64,000 nt of DNA. Origin: Avena insularis. Lineage: Eukaryota; Streptophyta; Magnoliopsida; Poales; Poaceae. Below are positions 1 to 14,200 of the stretch, one piece after another (position 1 is the stretch's first letter; the number at the start of each line of letters is the position of its first letter). The stretch spans positions 475,823,392 through 475,887,391 of the forward strand of contig CM042694.1 in assembly GCA_023614405.1 (NCBI GenBank), read 5' to 3'. The notes beneath the pieces are model-generated. The model saw nothing but the letters and a program-made list of their open reading frames with translations, did not search any database and was not told the DNA's origin. Made by a program: the position numbers and the translations under genes.

Positions 1-3000
1 CGGTGGATCCATGTGGTTTGTGAGAAGACACACATGCAATGACTTATGGGTGTAGTTCATGATATGGTTTGTAAGAAGAACACATGCAATGACTCTAGCG
101 TTGTGGTTTGTGAAAAGAACTGCATGCGATGACTCTAGGCTGTGGTTCATGGGAAGCGGACATACAATGACACTAGGTGGATCCATGTGTGGTTCATGGG
201 AAGAACACACATGCAATGGCTTGACACAGTGGATCCATGTGTGGTGGTCTGTGGAAGAACACATGCAATGACAACAGTGGATCCATGTGTGGTCTTTGGA
301 AGAACACATGCAATGACACTGGTGATATGTGGTTTATGAGAAGAACACATACAATTGGATCCATGTGTGGTTAATGAAAGAACACACATGCAATGACACT
401 GGGTGGATCCATGTGTGGTTCATGGGAAGAACACATGCAATGACTCGTGATGTGGTTTGTGAAAGAACACATGCAATGACTGCATCCATGTGGTCTATGG
501 AAGAACACATGCACGACTCCCGGTGGATATGTGGTTTGTGAAAAGAACACATGCAATGACTTAGCCGTGGTTAATGAAAAGAGCGTACATGCAATGACAC
601 CGTGATCCGCAGGGGTTAATATAAGAACACACATGCAATGACACCGGGTGTGTCTATGATAAGGTTTGTGAGAATAACACACACGCAATGGCATCGTGAC
701 CCATGTAACACAGTACCGTGGCTCACATATGGTTATTTGTGAGGTAACCATGCAATAACATCGGTGGATCCATGTGGTCTTTGGGAAGAACACATGCAAC
801 ACACCGGTGATATGTAGTAGTGAGAAGAATACACCAATGACTCTAGTTGTGGTTCATGAAAAGAGGCATATGCAATGATGATTCCATGTGGATCCATGTA
901 GTTCCAGGAAGAACACATGCAATGACAGTAGGATCCATGTGGTCCGTGGGAAGAGTTTACGCTTAATGATGATCGTGGATCCATGGTTCATGGAAGAACA
1001 ATACATGCAATGGACAATTGTGTGGTTCATGATTACCAGAGAAGAACACATGCAATGGATATCGGTGATCCATGTGTGGACCTCAGAGAAGAACACATAA
1101 ATGACACCGGGTGGTTCATGATATGGTTTGTGAAAGAACACATGCAATGGACACTGTGGATCCATGTGTGGTCTTTTGGGAAGAACACACATGCAATGAC
1201 ACCGTGATATGGGAGCTCATGAGAAGAAGACATCCAATGACTAGCTGTGGTTCATGAAAGAGCAAGCATGCAATGACACTGGTGGAGATCCATGTGGTTC
1301 ATGGAAGAACACACATGCAATGCATACTGTATCCATGTGGTCTCGTGGGTGAGTGCATGCAATGACACTGTGGATCCATGTGGTTCAAAGGAAGAACGAC
1401 ACGTAACACTCTGTGATATGTGGTTTGTGAAAAGAACAGACATGCAACGACTCTAGCCGTGGAGCACGACAAGAGCAGACATGCAATGACACCAGTGGAT
1501 CCATAAAGCTGCTTTGTGAGAAGAACACACATGCAATGACACCGGTGTTGTCTATGATATGGTTTGTAAGAAGAACACACATGCAATGACTTAGCCAGAA
1601 GTTTTAAAAAGAGCACGCATGCGAAGACTCTAGCCGTGGATCATGGGAAGAGCAAGACATACTATGACACTGTGGATCTAAGGAGTGCTCTATGGGAAGA
1701 ACACACACAACAACACTGTGGATCCATGGTGGTCTGTGGAAGAACAACACACATGCAAATGATGACTGGTGGATCCATGTGTGTTCTTGGGAAAACACAC
1801 ATTCAATGGCAATCGTGATATGTGGTTCTGTGAGAAGAACACACATCCAATGACTCCCCCAGCCAGTGGGTCTAAGAAAGAGTGTACATGCAATGACACT
1901 GTGATCCATGTTGGGATCATGGGAATAAATGGCTGGCTGGGTGGATCTGTGTGGTCTGGGAAGAGCGTATGCAATGACATCGTAGGATCCATGTGTGGTT
2001 CATGGAAGAATATACATGCAATGACATTCTAGATCCATGTGTTCATGGAAGTTAGAACACATGCAATGACTCCGGTGATATGTGTTTGTGAAAAGAATGT
2101 ATACAATGACTTAATGGTGGTTAATGAAAAGAGTGCATATGCAATGACACCGTGGATCCAAGGGGTTAATGGAGAACACACATGCAATGACACAAAGATA
2201 GGAAACTGTGAGAAGAACACACATCCAATGACTCTGAAGTTGTGGTTCATGAAAAGACAGACGCGGCACGACACCGATGTGGATCCTTGTGTGAATCTAT
2301 GGGAAGAACATACATGCGATAACACTTGGTGGATCCATGTAGGCGAGGAACACACATAATGACACTTTGGATCCGCAGGTGGTTCATGGGAAGAACACAC
2401 ATGCAATGACACTACCCGTGGTTCTATGATATAGGTTTCAATGAGAAGAACACACATGATATGGGCACCGTGGATCCTTTTGTCTCGTGCATTGACAGAA
2501 CACACATGCAATGACCCATCGGGTGGTTCATGATATGTGGTCAGTGAGAAGAACACACATGCAATGACATTTTGGTTGATCAACATGTGCTCCTTGGGAA
2601 GAAGAACACACATGCAATGACAATCACATGATATGTGGTTCCGTGGAGAAGAACCACACATCCAATGAATCTAGCTGTATGGTTCATGGAAAGAAGCAGA
2701 ACATGCAATGACACCGGTGGATCCATGTGGTTCATGGGAAGAACACACATGCAATGACACTTACATGGATCCATGTGTGAATTCCGTGCGAGAAGAGTGT
2801 ATATGCAATGACACTCTTGGTGGATCCATGTGGTTCCATGGGAAGAACTACATGCACATTGACCTTTGACTTGTGGTGTCTATGATAGTGGTTTATGAGA
2901 AGAACACACATGCATGAGTACTGTGGATCCATGTGTAGTCCTGTGGAGAAGAACATACATCTTGATGACACCTACTGGGTGTGGTTCATGATATGGTTTG

Positions 3001-6000
3001 GAGAAGAACACATGCAATGACACTAGTGGATCCATGTGTGGTCTTCGGGAAGAGGTACCTGACGTACACATGCAATGACACTAGTGATAGTGTGGTGCAG
3101 CTAGAGAGAGAACACACATCCAATGGCTCTAGCCGTGGTTCATGAAGTACAAGAAGCGGACTATGCAATGACACAACGGTGGATCCATGTGTGGTTCATG
3201 AGGGAAGAACACACATGCGATGACACTAGGTGGATCCATGTGTGGTTCGTGAGAAGAACACACATGCAATGACATGCCGGGGTGGATCCATGTATATGAT
3301 TTCATGGGAAGAAATAATACCATGCGTGACTCACGGTGATATGTGGTTTGTGAAAAGAGCAGACATATGCAATGACTCCTAGTCAGTAAGTTAATGAAGA
3401 AAAGCTGGGACATGCAAGTATGACACCCTGGTGGATCCATATGTGTGGTTTGTGAGAAAAGAACACACATGAGTAATGACACTGAGTGTGGTCTTTCTAT
3501 GATATGGTTTAAGTAAGAGAAAAGTACATGCCATCCAATGACTCCTAGAAGCTGTGGTTTATGAAAAGTAGAGAACACACCGCGCTCATTGACTCTAAAC
3601 GTGGTTCATGGGAAGAGAGCAAGTTATACAATGATGACCTGGTGGATTCCATGTATGTGGTTCATGGAAGAAACACATGCAATGACAATTTGTGAATCCA
3701 TGTGGTCTGTGGAAGAGCATATGCAATGACATCTGTGATCCATGTGGTCTATGGAAGAACACACATGCAATGATACCGGTGGTCTATGACACGGCCAGAG
3801 AAGAACACACACATGCAATGACATCGGTGGATCATCACTCACAGTCGTGGGAGAAGAACACACATGCAAATGACAACTGGTGGATCCATGTGTGTTCATT
3901 GGGAAGAACACACATGCAAATTACACCATGGTAATATGTGAGTGCGTGAGAAGAACACACATCCAACAGACTCTAGTCAGCGTTCATAGAAAAGAAAGCG
4001 TAGACATGCAATGGACTTCGTGGATCCATGTGGTTCAATGGGAAGAAACACACATGATGAGCTTGGGTGTTATTCTTAGTATTATAGTCTGTGAGAAGAA
4101 CACATGCGATGACAACAGGTGGATCCATGTGTGGTTCATGAAAGAACACACATCTTATGACTGCTCATGTGGTTCATGATATGGTTTGTGAGAAGAACAC
4201 ACATGCAATGACACCGTGGATCCATGTGTGGTCTCGTGGAGAAAGGAACACACATGCAATGACAACGTCGTGGTGGATCATGATATGGTTCATGGGAAAG
4301 AACACACATGCAATGACAGGTGTGGGATCCATAGTGTGTGGTCTTTAATGAGAACACATGCAAATGACACTTGGTACAGATCCATGTGAGTGCAATGAAG
4401 AACTGCACATGCAATGACTCCTTGGAGTGTAGGTTCATGATATAGTTTGTAAAAGAGAAGAACAGGGTGCAGTAATGTGACACTTTGAGGTGGATCCATG
4501 TGTGGAATCTTTGGGTAAGAACACATGTGTGCTGTGATATGTAGTGCATAGAGAAAACACATCCAATGACAACAGGCTCCATGTGTGGTTCATGGAAGCA
4601 GCAGGACAATACGTAATGACTAACGGTGGATCCATGTGGTCTCACTGTGAGAAGAGAACACATCTTGCAATGACTTTAGGTGGTTCAGACACGGTCAGAG
4701 AAGAACACATGCACGACATCGGTGGATCCATGTAGAAACTGATGCAATGAGAAGAGCACACATGCAATGATGACAGGTATGTGTTCTATGATATGGTTTG
4801 TGAGAAGAACACACATGCAATGTTATTTGCCCAATTTGATCCATCATAGCGTCTTTGGGAAGAACACACATCCGTAATACCCAAAGAACGATATGTAGTG
4901 CATGAGAAGAACACATCCAATGACTCTAGATGTGGTTCATGAAAAGCGGACAATACTGTGTGCTTTGGTGGATCATGTAATAGTTCATGGAAGGCTACCT
5001 GTCTGATGACCTTTGGTGGATCCATGTGTGATGTGGAAAGAACCCACACATTCACAATGACTTTCTTGGTGGATCCATGTATGGTTCATAGGAAGGAAAG
5101 GAAACGTCTTGATGACAGGTGTGGTTCTGATATGGTTTAATGAGAAGAACACACATGCAATGACCTTTGAGGTGGATATGCTGGTACAATGAAGAAACTA
5201 CATCTGTTAACTTAACTTGGGTGTGGTTCATGATATAGTTTAACCAAGAATATGCCGCGTGCAATATGCGGAGTGGATCATGTGTGGTCTTTGGGAAGAA
5301 CACACATCTGTGTGTAGGTAGTAACAACAGTATGAGAGAACACATCCAATGACTCTAGTTGTGGTTCATGAAAAAGGCACATGCGACTGTGGTGGATCCA
5401 TGTGTGGTTCATGGAAGAGCTACACATGGGATATTCTTTGGTGGAATGTGTATAGTTTTGTGAAAGAACACATACAGTAACCTGGGTGGATCAATAGCCT
5501 CGTTCATAGGAAGAATTACCTGTCTGATAGCTGATATATGGTTTGTGTGAAAAAACCCAGACTGTCTGATGACTCTAAAGGCTGTGGTTAATGAGAAGAA
5601 GCCAGGACTTGTCTGTGATGACAGGAATTAAGATCCATGTGTGGTTTATGGGGAAGAACACATGTAATGACCACTGAAATTAATAGTTCACAAAATACTC
5701 CGTTTTGTAAAAGAAGAACACATGTAATGACTCTAAGCATGGTTTGTGAGAAAGGCACATGTCTGATGACTCTAGCTATGGTTCCTTGGAGTATACATGC
5801 AATGACATGGTGGATCCACATGTGTGTGGTTCATGGGAAGAAACACATGCCATGTGCTGGTGGATCAACAACTGATGCTGTGGGAGAACACATGCAATGA
5901 CAACGGTGGATCCATGTGTGGTCTTTGGGGAAAAATTACATGTCTGACCAATACGGGTGATATGTAAGTGCATGAGAAGAACACATGCAATGACTCTAGG

Positions 6001-8200
6001 TGTGGTTAATGAAGAAGGCATGCAAGCATTGCCGGTGGATCATGTGCTTCATGGGAAGAACACATGCTGATGACACACTAGGTGGTTCATGATATATGGT
6101 CGTAGAGAAGAACACACATGCAGTAACCTTCTTGGATCCATGTGGTACAGCAATAATTTCTACATGCAATGACCTTTAGGTATAAGTTCGCCAATGGTTT
6201 GTAGAGAGGCATGTGGTGGATCATGGCTGGTCTTTGGGAAAAACACATCAATGACCACTTGCTGGTGATAGTGCATGAGAGAACACATCAATAAACTCTA
6301 GATGTGGTTCATGAAAATGACATGCAATGACACTAGTGGATCCATGTGTGGTTCATGGGAAGAACACACATGCAGCGACACTGGTTGATCCGTAACCAGT
6401 GCAATAGGAGAGAGCTACACATCTGTTGATGACATTGGTGGATTCATGTGAGGTTCATGGGGCTCTGTCTGATGACAACAGGTGTGGTTCATGATATTAT
6501 TTGAAGAACACACATCATTGATCTTGGTGGATCAATTTGTGGTATGAAGAATTTTATTACTTGGGGTGCAGTTCATGATATGAGTTTGTGAGAAGAACAC
6601 CTGTCTGATGACACTAGTGGATCCATAAGGTGGTCTTTGGGAAAAACTACCCATCTGTTAACCAGTGACCGTTGGAAAACACCACGCTGTTGGCGTTATT
6701 CTTGGGCTGGAATCATGTGGTTTGTAGAAAGAACACATCTGATAAACAGTGGAATCATGTGTAGTTCAATGAGAATCACTGTATCAGTATTTCTCTGGTG
6801 TTAAGCATGGCAGACAAATAAAATAAATAGAAGAAGTGGATCATACATGGGTGTGGTTGTGATATGGTTTCTAGAAGAACACACATCAATGACTCTGGCA
6901 TGGTTTGTGAAAAGAAACCACGCATCGTGGCTCATGTGGTTGTGGGAAGAAGCCGGACATACGACAACCTTTGGTGGATCCATGTGTGGTTCATGGGAAG
7001 AACACACATCGTGTGCTATTTGGTGGATCCATGTGTGGTTTGCAATGAGAAGAACACATGTCTGTGTGCAGAGTGGATCCATGCATGTGGTTCATGGGAA
7101 GAACTTACACACATGCAAGTAACCACAGGTGATATAAGTGAAAGTTTAGTGAGAAGAAACACACATGCTGATGACTTCTAGGCGCGGTTTCTGTGGTTAA
7201 TGAAAAGCGGAACATGCAATGACACAGGGGTGGATCCATGTGTGTGGTTCATACAGGAAACGAACACACATCTGGCAAAACAACCGGTGTGTAGTTCATT
7301 GATATAGTGCGTTTGAGGAAAGAAGAACGGACATCAAATGACTTTGGAGTGAGATCCATGTGTGGTTGCAGCGAGAGAGAAGAACACTACATGTCAGTGA
7401 TATGGAGTGGATCCATGTATGGTTCATGAGAAGAAGCGGAACATACAAGCAACCCAACAGTGGATGTGTGTGATTCATGGGAAGAACACATACAATGACC
7501 TTTGGGTGTGGTTCATGACCTGGTTGTAGGAAGAACAACGTAATGCAATGACACTGGTGGATCCATGTGTGCATGAGAAAGAACTACACATCTTGATGAC
7601 AACTTGGGTGTGTAGTTCATGACGTATGGTTTATTGAGAAGAACACACATCTGATATTTAAATTTGGTGGATCCATGTATGCAGAATCTTGCTGGGAAGA
7701 ACACATGATGCAATGACAGAGTGATATGGAGTGCATGAGGAAAGAACACACATCCAATGACTCAGCACTTATGGTTCACAGCTAGAGAAAAGAAGCGGAC
7801 ATGCAATGACAATTGTGGATCCATGTGTGGTTCGGTGGGAAGAACACACATGTAGATGACACTAGGTGGATCCATGTGTGGTGCGTGGAAGAGCACAAAC
7901 ATGCAACTGACTTAACTAATTGGATCCATGTGTGGTTCATGATATGCTTTAGCAGAAGAACACACATGCAATGACTAGCAGGTGTGGTTCATGATGTGGT
8001 TTGTGAAAGAACAGTTGTCGTACAATGACTTGGTGCTAGCTCAGTGGAGTAATGCGGCAACATCTGCAATGACATCTTTGGTGTGGTTCCATAATATGGT
8101 TGTAGAAGAACACACATGCAGCTGACCTTTGGTGGATCCATGTATTTGTCTTTCAAGTGAAGAACACATGCAATGACCTTTGGGTGTGCACTTCATGATA
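1..8200 (+). repeat. Degenerate left zone of the array
   Basis: Monomers are recognisable but carry many small insertions, deletions and substitutions, so consecutive units rarely match one another. Between about 4.9 and 7.1 kb many units replace the usual GCAATGAC end with forms such as GTCTGATGAC, and some units are reduced to fragments. The first 0.5 kb is somewhat cleaner than what follows. No regular higher-order period can be followed here. Either this is an old, unhomogenised flank of the array or part of the irregularity is uncorrected consensus error in a hard-to-assemble region; the sequence alone cannot decide. Confidence 0.8.
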
Positions 8201-11200
8201 TGGTTTGTGCAGAAGAACACACATCAATGACTCTAGCTATGGTTTACGAAAAGAACGCATGTCACGATGACTCTTTGTGGTTCATGAAAAGCAGACAACA
8301 CAATGACAGCACTGGTGGATCCATGTGTGGTTCATGGGAAGAACACACATGCAATGACACTGGTGGATCCATGTGTGGTTTGTGAAGAAAGAACACACAT
8401 GCAATGACAGCAGGTGGATCCATGTATGTTCATGGGAAGAACACACATGCAATGACTAAAGTGGATCATCGTGGTCTTTTGGGAAGAGCACATGCAATGA
8501 CTTCTTTGGATGATATATGGTGCATGAGAAGAACACATGCAATGACTCTAGGTGTAGTTCATGAAAGAAGCCGAAGAAAGAGACATGCAGACAACAGTGT
8601 GGATCATGTGTGGTTCATGGGAAGAACACACATGAGATGTGCTGACACATGGAGTGTGGTTCCATGTATGGTTTGTGGGAAGAACACACATGCAATGACA
8701 GGTGGATCCATGTGGTTCATGGGAAGGACACACATGCAATGATGGTTTGTAGAGAAGAACACATGCAATGACAGTGGATCCATGTGTGAGGTCTTTGGGA
8801 AGAACACATGCAATGACAGCCCAACCTGTGGTGAAATGTGGTTTATCAGAAGAACACACATGCAATGACTCTATAGTGGTTCATGAAAAGATCGGGACAT
8901 GCAATCACTGGTGGATCCATGTGTGTTCATGGGAAGGCACACATGCAATGACCATTGGGTGTGTGGTTCATGATATAGTTTGTGAGAAGAACACACATGC
9001 AATGGCTCTTTGGTGGATCCATGTGTGGTCTTTGGGAGGCTTTACATGCACAATGTCCTTAGTGCAATGGTGGAAGAACACACATGCAATGACATTTGGA
9101 GTGGATCCATGGTTCATGGGAAGAACACACATGCAATGACACTTGGGTGGATCCATGATATGGTTTGTGAGAAGAACACACAGCCAATGACACTGGGTGG
9201 ATACATGTGTGGTGTTTGGAAGAACACACATGCAATGACAACTGGGTGTGGTTCAGTGATATGTGGTCTGTGAAAGAACACACATCACAATGACTCTAGA
9301 TCAATGGTTCATGAAAAGAGCCACATGCAATGACTTTGGTGGATCCATGTGTGGTTCATGGGAAGAACACACATGCAATGACCAGGTGGATCCATGTGTG
9401 GTTTGTGAGAAGAACACACATGCAATGACCTTTGGATCATATGGTTCGTGATATGGTTTGTAAGAGCAATGACGGTGGATCCATGTGTGGTTCATGGGAA
9501 GAACACACATGCAATGACACTGGCACATCCAATGACTCTAGGTGATATGGTTTCATGAAAGAACACATGCAATGACTCTAGCTGTGGTTCATGGGAAGAA
9601 GCGGACATCACAATGACACAGGTGGATCCATGTGTGGTTCATGGGAAGAACACACATGTGATGACAGGTGGATCCATGTGTGGTTTGTGAGAAGAACACA
9701 CATGCAATGACACGGTGGATCATGTGTGGTTCATGGGAAGAACACACATGCAATGACTCTGGTGATATGTGGTACATGAAAGAACACACATGCAATGACT
9801 CAAGGCATGGTTAATGAAGAACGGACATGCAATGACACGGTGGATCCATGTGTGGTTCATGGGAAGAACACACATGCAATGACAGTGTAGTTCAGAACAC
9901 ACATGCAATGATGGTTTGTGAAAATACATGTCTGATGACTCTAGGTGTGGTTCATGGGAAGAACACACATGCAATGACACTGGTGGATCCATGTGTGGTT
10001 CATAGAAGAACACACATGCAATGACTTGAGGTGGATTCATGTGTATGGTTTGTGAGAGAACACACATGCAATGACCTGTATGGATCCATGTGTGGTCTTT
10101 GGGAGAAAGAACACACATGCAATGACACTGATATGTGGTACGTGAGAAGAACACACATCCAATGACTCTAGCTGTGGTTCATGAAAACGGACATGCACCT
10201 TTGGTGGATCCATGTGTGGTTCATGGGAAGAACACACATGCGATGACAGGTGGATCCATGTGTGGTTTGTGAAAGAGAGACACATGCAATGACAGGGTGG
10301 ATCCATGTGTGGTTCATGGGAAGAACACACATGCAATGACTCTGGTGATATGTGGTTTGTGAAGAAGCAGACATGCAATGACTCTAGGCATGGTTAATGA
10401 AGAAGCGGACATGCAATGACCTATGTGGATCCATGTGTGTGGTTTGTGGGAAGAACACACATGCAATGACAGGTGTGGATCCATGATATGGTCTTTGGGA
10501 AGAACACACATGCAATGACACTAGTGATATGTAGGTGAAAAGAGCACACATCCGATGACTCTAACTGTGGTTCATGAAAAGAAGCGAGACATACAATGAC
10601 ACTGGTGGATCCATGTGTGGTTCATGGGAAGAACACACATGCAATGACAGGTGGATCCATGTGAATGGTTCATGAGAAGAACACATGCGGCAGCTCTAGC
10701 TGTGGTTAATAGAAAAGAGAAGACATGCTGTGACACAGTGGATCCATGTGGTTCATGGGAAGAACACACATGCAATGACAGGTGTGGTGATATGTGGTTT
10801 GTGAAAAGAGGGCACATGCAATGACCTAGTGGTGGTTCCATGTGCATGAAGAACAACATGCAATGACACTAGGTGTGGTCCATGATATGGTTTGTGAGAA
10901 GAACACACATGCAATGACCTTTGGTGGATCCATGTGGTCTTTGGGAAGAATTACACATGCAATGACCTTAGGTGATATGTGGTGCATGAGAAGAACACAC
11001 ATCCAATGACTCTACTTGTGGTTCATGAAAGAAGCGGACATGCAATGACCTTTGGGTGGATCCATGTGTGGTTCATGGGAAGAGAACACACATGCAATGA
11101 CCTGGTGGATCCATGTGTGGTTGTGTGAAGAACACATGCAATGACGGTGGATCCATGTGTGGTTCATGGGAAGAACACACATGCAATGACCTTGGGTGTG

Positions 11201-14200
11201 GTTCATATATGGTTTGTGAAAGAACACATGCAATGACCTGGTGGATCCATGTGTGGTTAATGAGAAGAACACACATGCAATGACTACTGGTGTGGTTCAT
11301 GATGTGGTTTGTGAGAAGAACACACATGCAATGACTGGTGGATCCATGTGTGGTCTTTGGGAAGAACACACATGCAATGACATCTTGGTGATATGTGGTC
11401 TGAAGAACACACATCCAATGACTCTAGTTGGTTCATGAAAAGAAGCAGACATGCTGATGACTTTGGTGGATCCATGTGTGGTTCATGGGAAGAACACACA
11501 TGCTGACCTTGGGTGGATCCATGTGTTTTATGTGAGAAGAACACACATGCAATGACTGGTGGATCCATGTGTGGTTCATGGGAAGAACACACATGCAATG
11601 ACTATGATATGTGGTTTGTGAAAAGACGGACATGCAACGTGACTCTAGCTGTGGTTAATGAGAAAGAAGACATGCAATGACACGGGGTGGATCCATGTGT
11701 GGTTTGTGAGAAGAACACACATGCAATGACAATGGTGTAGTTCATGATATGGTTTGTAGAAGAACACACATGCAATGACTCTGGTGTGGTTTGTGTGGCA
11801 TTTGTCACAATGACTCTAGGCTGTGGTTCATGGGAAGAAGCAGACATGCAATGACCTTGGTGGATCCATGTGTGGTTCATGGGAAGAACACATGCAATGA
11901 CAGGGTGGATCCATGTGTGGTTCATGAGAAGAACACATGCAATGACCTTTGAGTGGATCCATGTGTGAGTTCATAGGAAGAACACACATGCAATGACGTG
12001 GTGATATGTGGTTTGTGAGAAGAACACACATGCAATGACTCTGTGTGGTTAATGAAAGAAGCGGACATGCAATGACACTGGTGGATCCATGTGTGGTTCA
12101 TGGAAGAACACACATGCAATGACACTGGGTGGGTTCATGTGATGGTTTGTGAGAAGAACACACATGCAATGACACTGGTGGATCCATGTGTAGTGCAATG
12201 GGAAGAACACACATGCAATGACCTTTGGGTGTGGTTCATGATATGGTTTGTGAGAAGAACACACATGCAATGACATTGGTGGATCCATGTGTGGTCGAAA
12301 AGAACACACATGCAATGACAGCTGACAGTGTGGATCCATGATATGGTTCATGGGAAGAACACACATGCAATGACAACTGGTGGATCATGTGTGGTCTTTG
12401 GGAAGAACACACATGCAATGACATCTGGTGGATCCATGTGTGTGTGGAAGAACACACATGCAATGACTCAATGTGGTTCATGAAAAGAACACACATGCAA
12501 TGACCTTGGTGGATCCATGTGTGGTGCATGGGAAGAACACACATGCAATGACACTAGGTGGATCCATGTGTGGTTTGTGAAAGAACACATGCAATGACAC
12601 TGGTGGATCCATGTGTTTCATGGGAAGAACACACATGCAATGACTACTGATATGTGGTTTGTGAGAAGAACACACATGCAATGACTCTAGGCATGGTTCA
12701 TGAAGAAGCGGACATCTGACTCTAGCTGTGGACATGCAATGAGTGGATCCATGTGGTTCATGGGAAGAACACACATGCAATGACCGGTGGATCCATGTGT
12801 GGTTTGTGAGAAGAACACACATGCAATGACCTGGTGGATCCATGTTGGTCTTTGGGAAGAACACACATGCAATGACACGGTGATATGTGGTTCATGAGAA
12901 GAACACACATCCAATGACTCTAGGCGTGGTTCATGAAAAGAAGACATGCAATGACAACGGTGGATCCATGTGTGGTTCATGGGAAGAACACACATGCGAT
13001 GACTTTTGGTGGATCATGTGTGGTTTGTGAAGAACACACATGCAATATTCACGACTGCCGGTGGATCCATGTGTGGTTCATGGGAAGAACACATGCAATG
13101 ACTGGGTGTGGTTCATGATATGGTTTGTGAGAAAGAACACACATGCAATGACCTTTGGTGGATCCATGTGTGGTCTGTGGAAGAACACACATGCAATGAC
13201 CTAGGGTGTGGTTCATGATATGGTTTGTGAGAAGAACACACACATGCAATGACACTGGTGGATCCATGTGTGGTCTTTGGGAAGAACATACATGCAATGA
13301 CACTGGTGATCTGTGGTACGTGAGAAGAACACATCCAATGACTCTAGCTATGGTTCATGAAAAGAAGCAGACATGCAATGACCTTTGGTGGATCCATGTG
13401 TGGTTCATGGGAAGAACACACATGCGATGACCTGGTGGATCCATGTGTGGTTTGTGAGAGAACACACATGTCTGTTGACAGCAATGACGGTGGATCCATG
13501 TGTGGTTCATGGGAAGAACACACATGCAATGACTGGTTCATGATATGGTTTGTAGAAGAACACACATGCAATGACACTGAGGTGGATCCATGTGTGGTTC
13601 ATGGGAAGAACACACATGCAATGACAGGTGTGGTTCATGAGATGAATTGTGAGAATAACACACATGCAATGACACTGGTGGATCCATGTGTGGTCTTTGG
13701 GAAAAACACACATGCAATGACACTGGTGATATCTGGTGTGTGAGAAGAAGACACATCCAATGACTCTAGCATGGTTAATGAAAAGAGCGGACATGCAATG
13801 ACATTTGGTGGATCCATGTGTGGTTCATGGGAAGAACACACATGCAATGACCTTTGGGTGGATCCATGTGTGGTGTGTGAGAAGAACACACATGCAATGA
13901 CACTGGTGGATCCATGTGTGGTTCATGGGAAGAACACACATGCAATGACTCCGGTGATATGTGGTTTTGTGAAAAGAGCAGACATGCAATGACTCTAGAT
14001 GTGGTTAATGAGAAGAAGCACACATGCAATGACCTTTGGGTGTGGTTCATGATATGGTTTGTAAGAAGAACACACACATGCAATGACTCTATGTGGTTTG
14101 TGAAAAGAACACACATGCAATGACCTCTAGGTGTGGTTCATGATAAGAAGAACACATGCAATGACACTTGTGGATCCATGTGTGGTTCATGGGAAGAACA

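Noticed and set aside
4900..7100. C/D-box snoRNA genes, from TGATGA and CTGA motifs
   Set aside because: The motifs arise from the unit variant CTGATGAC and lack terminal stems and proper C-D spacing.
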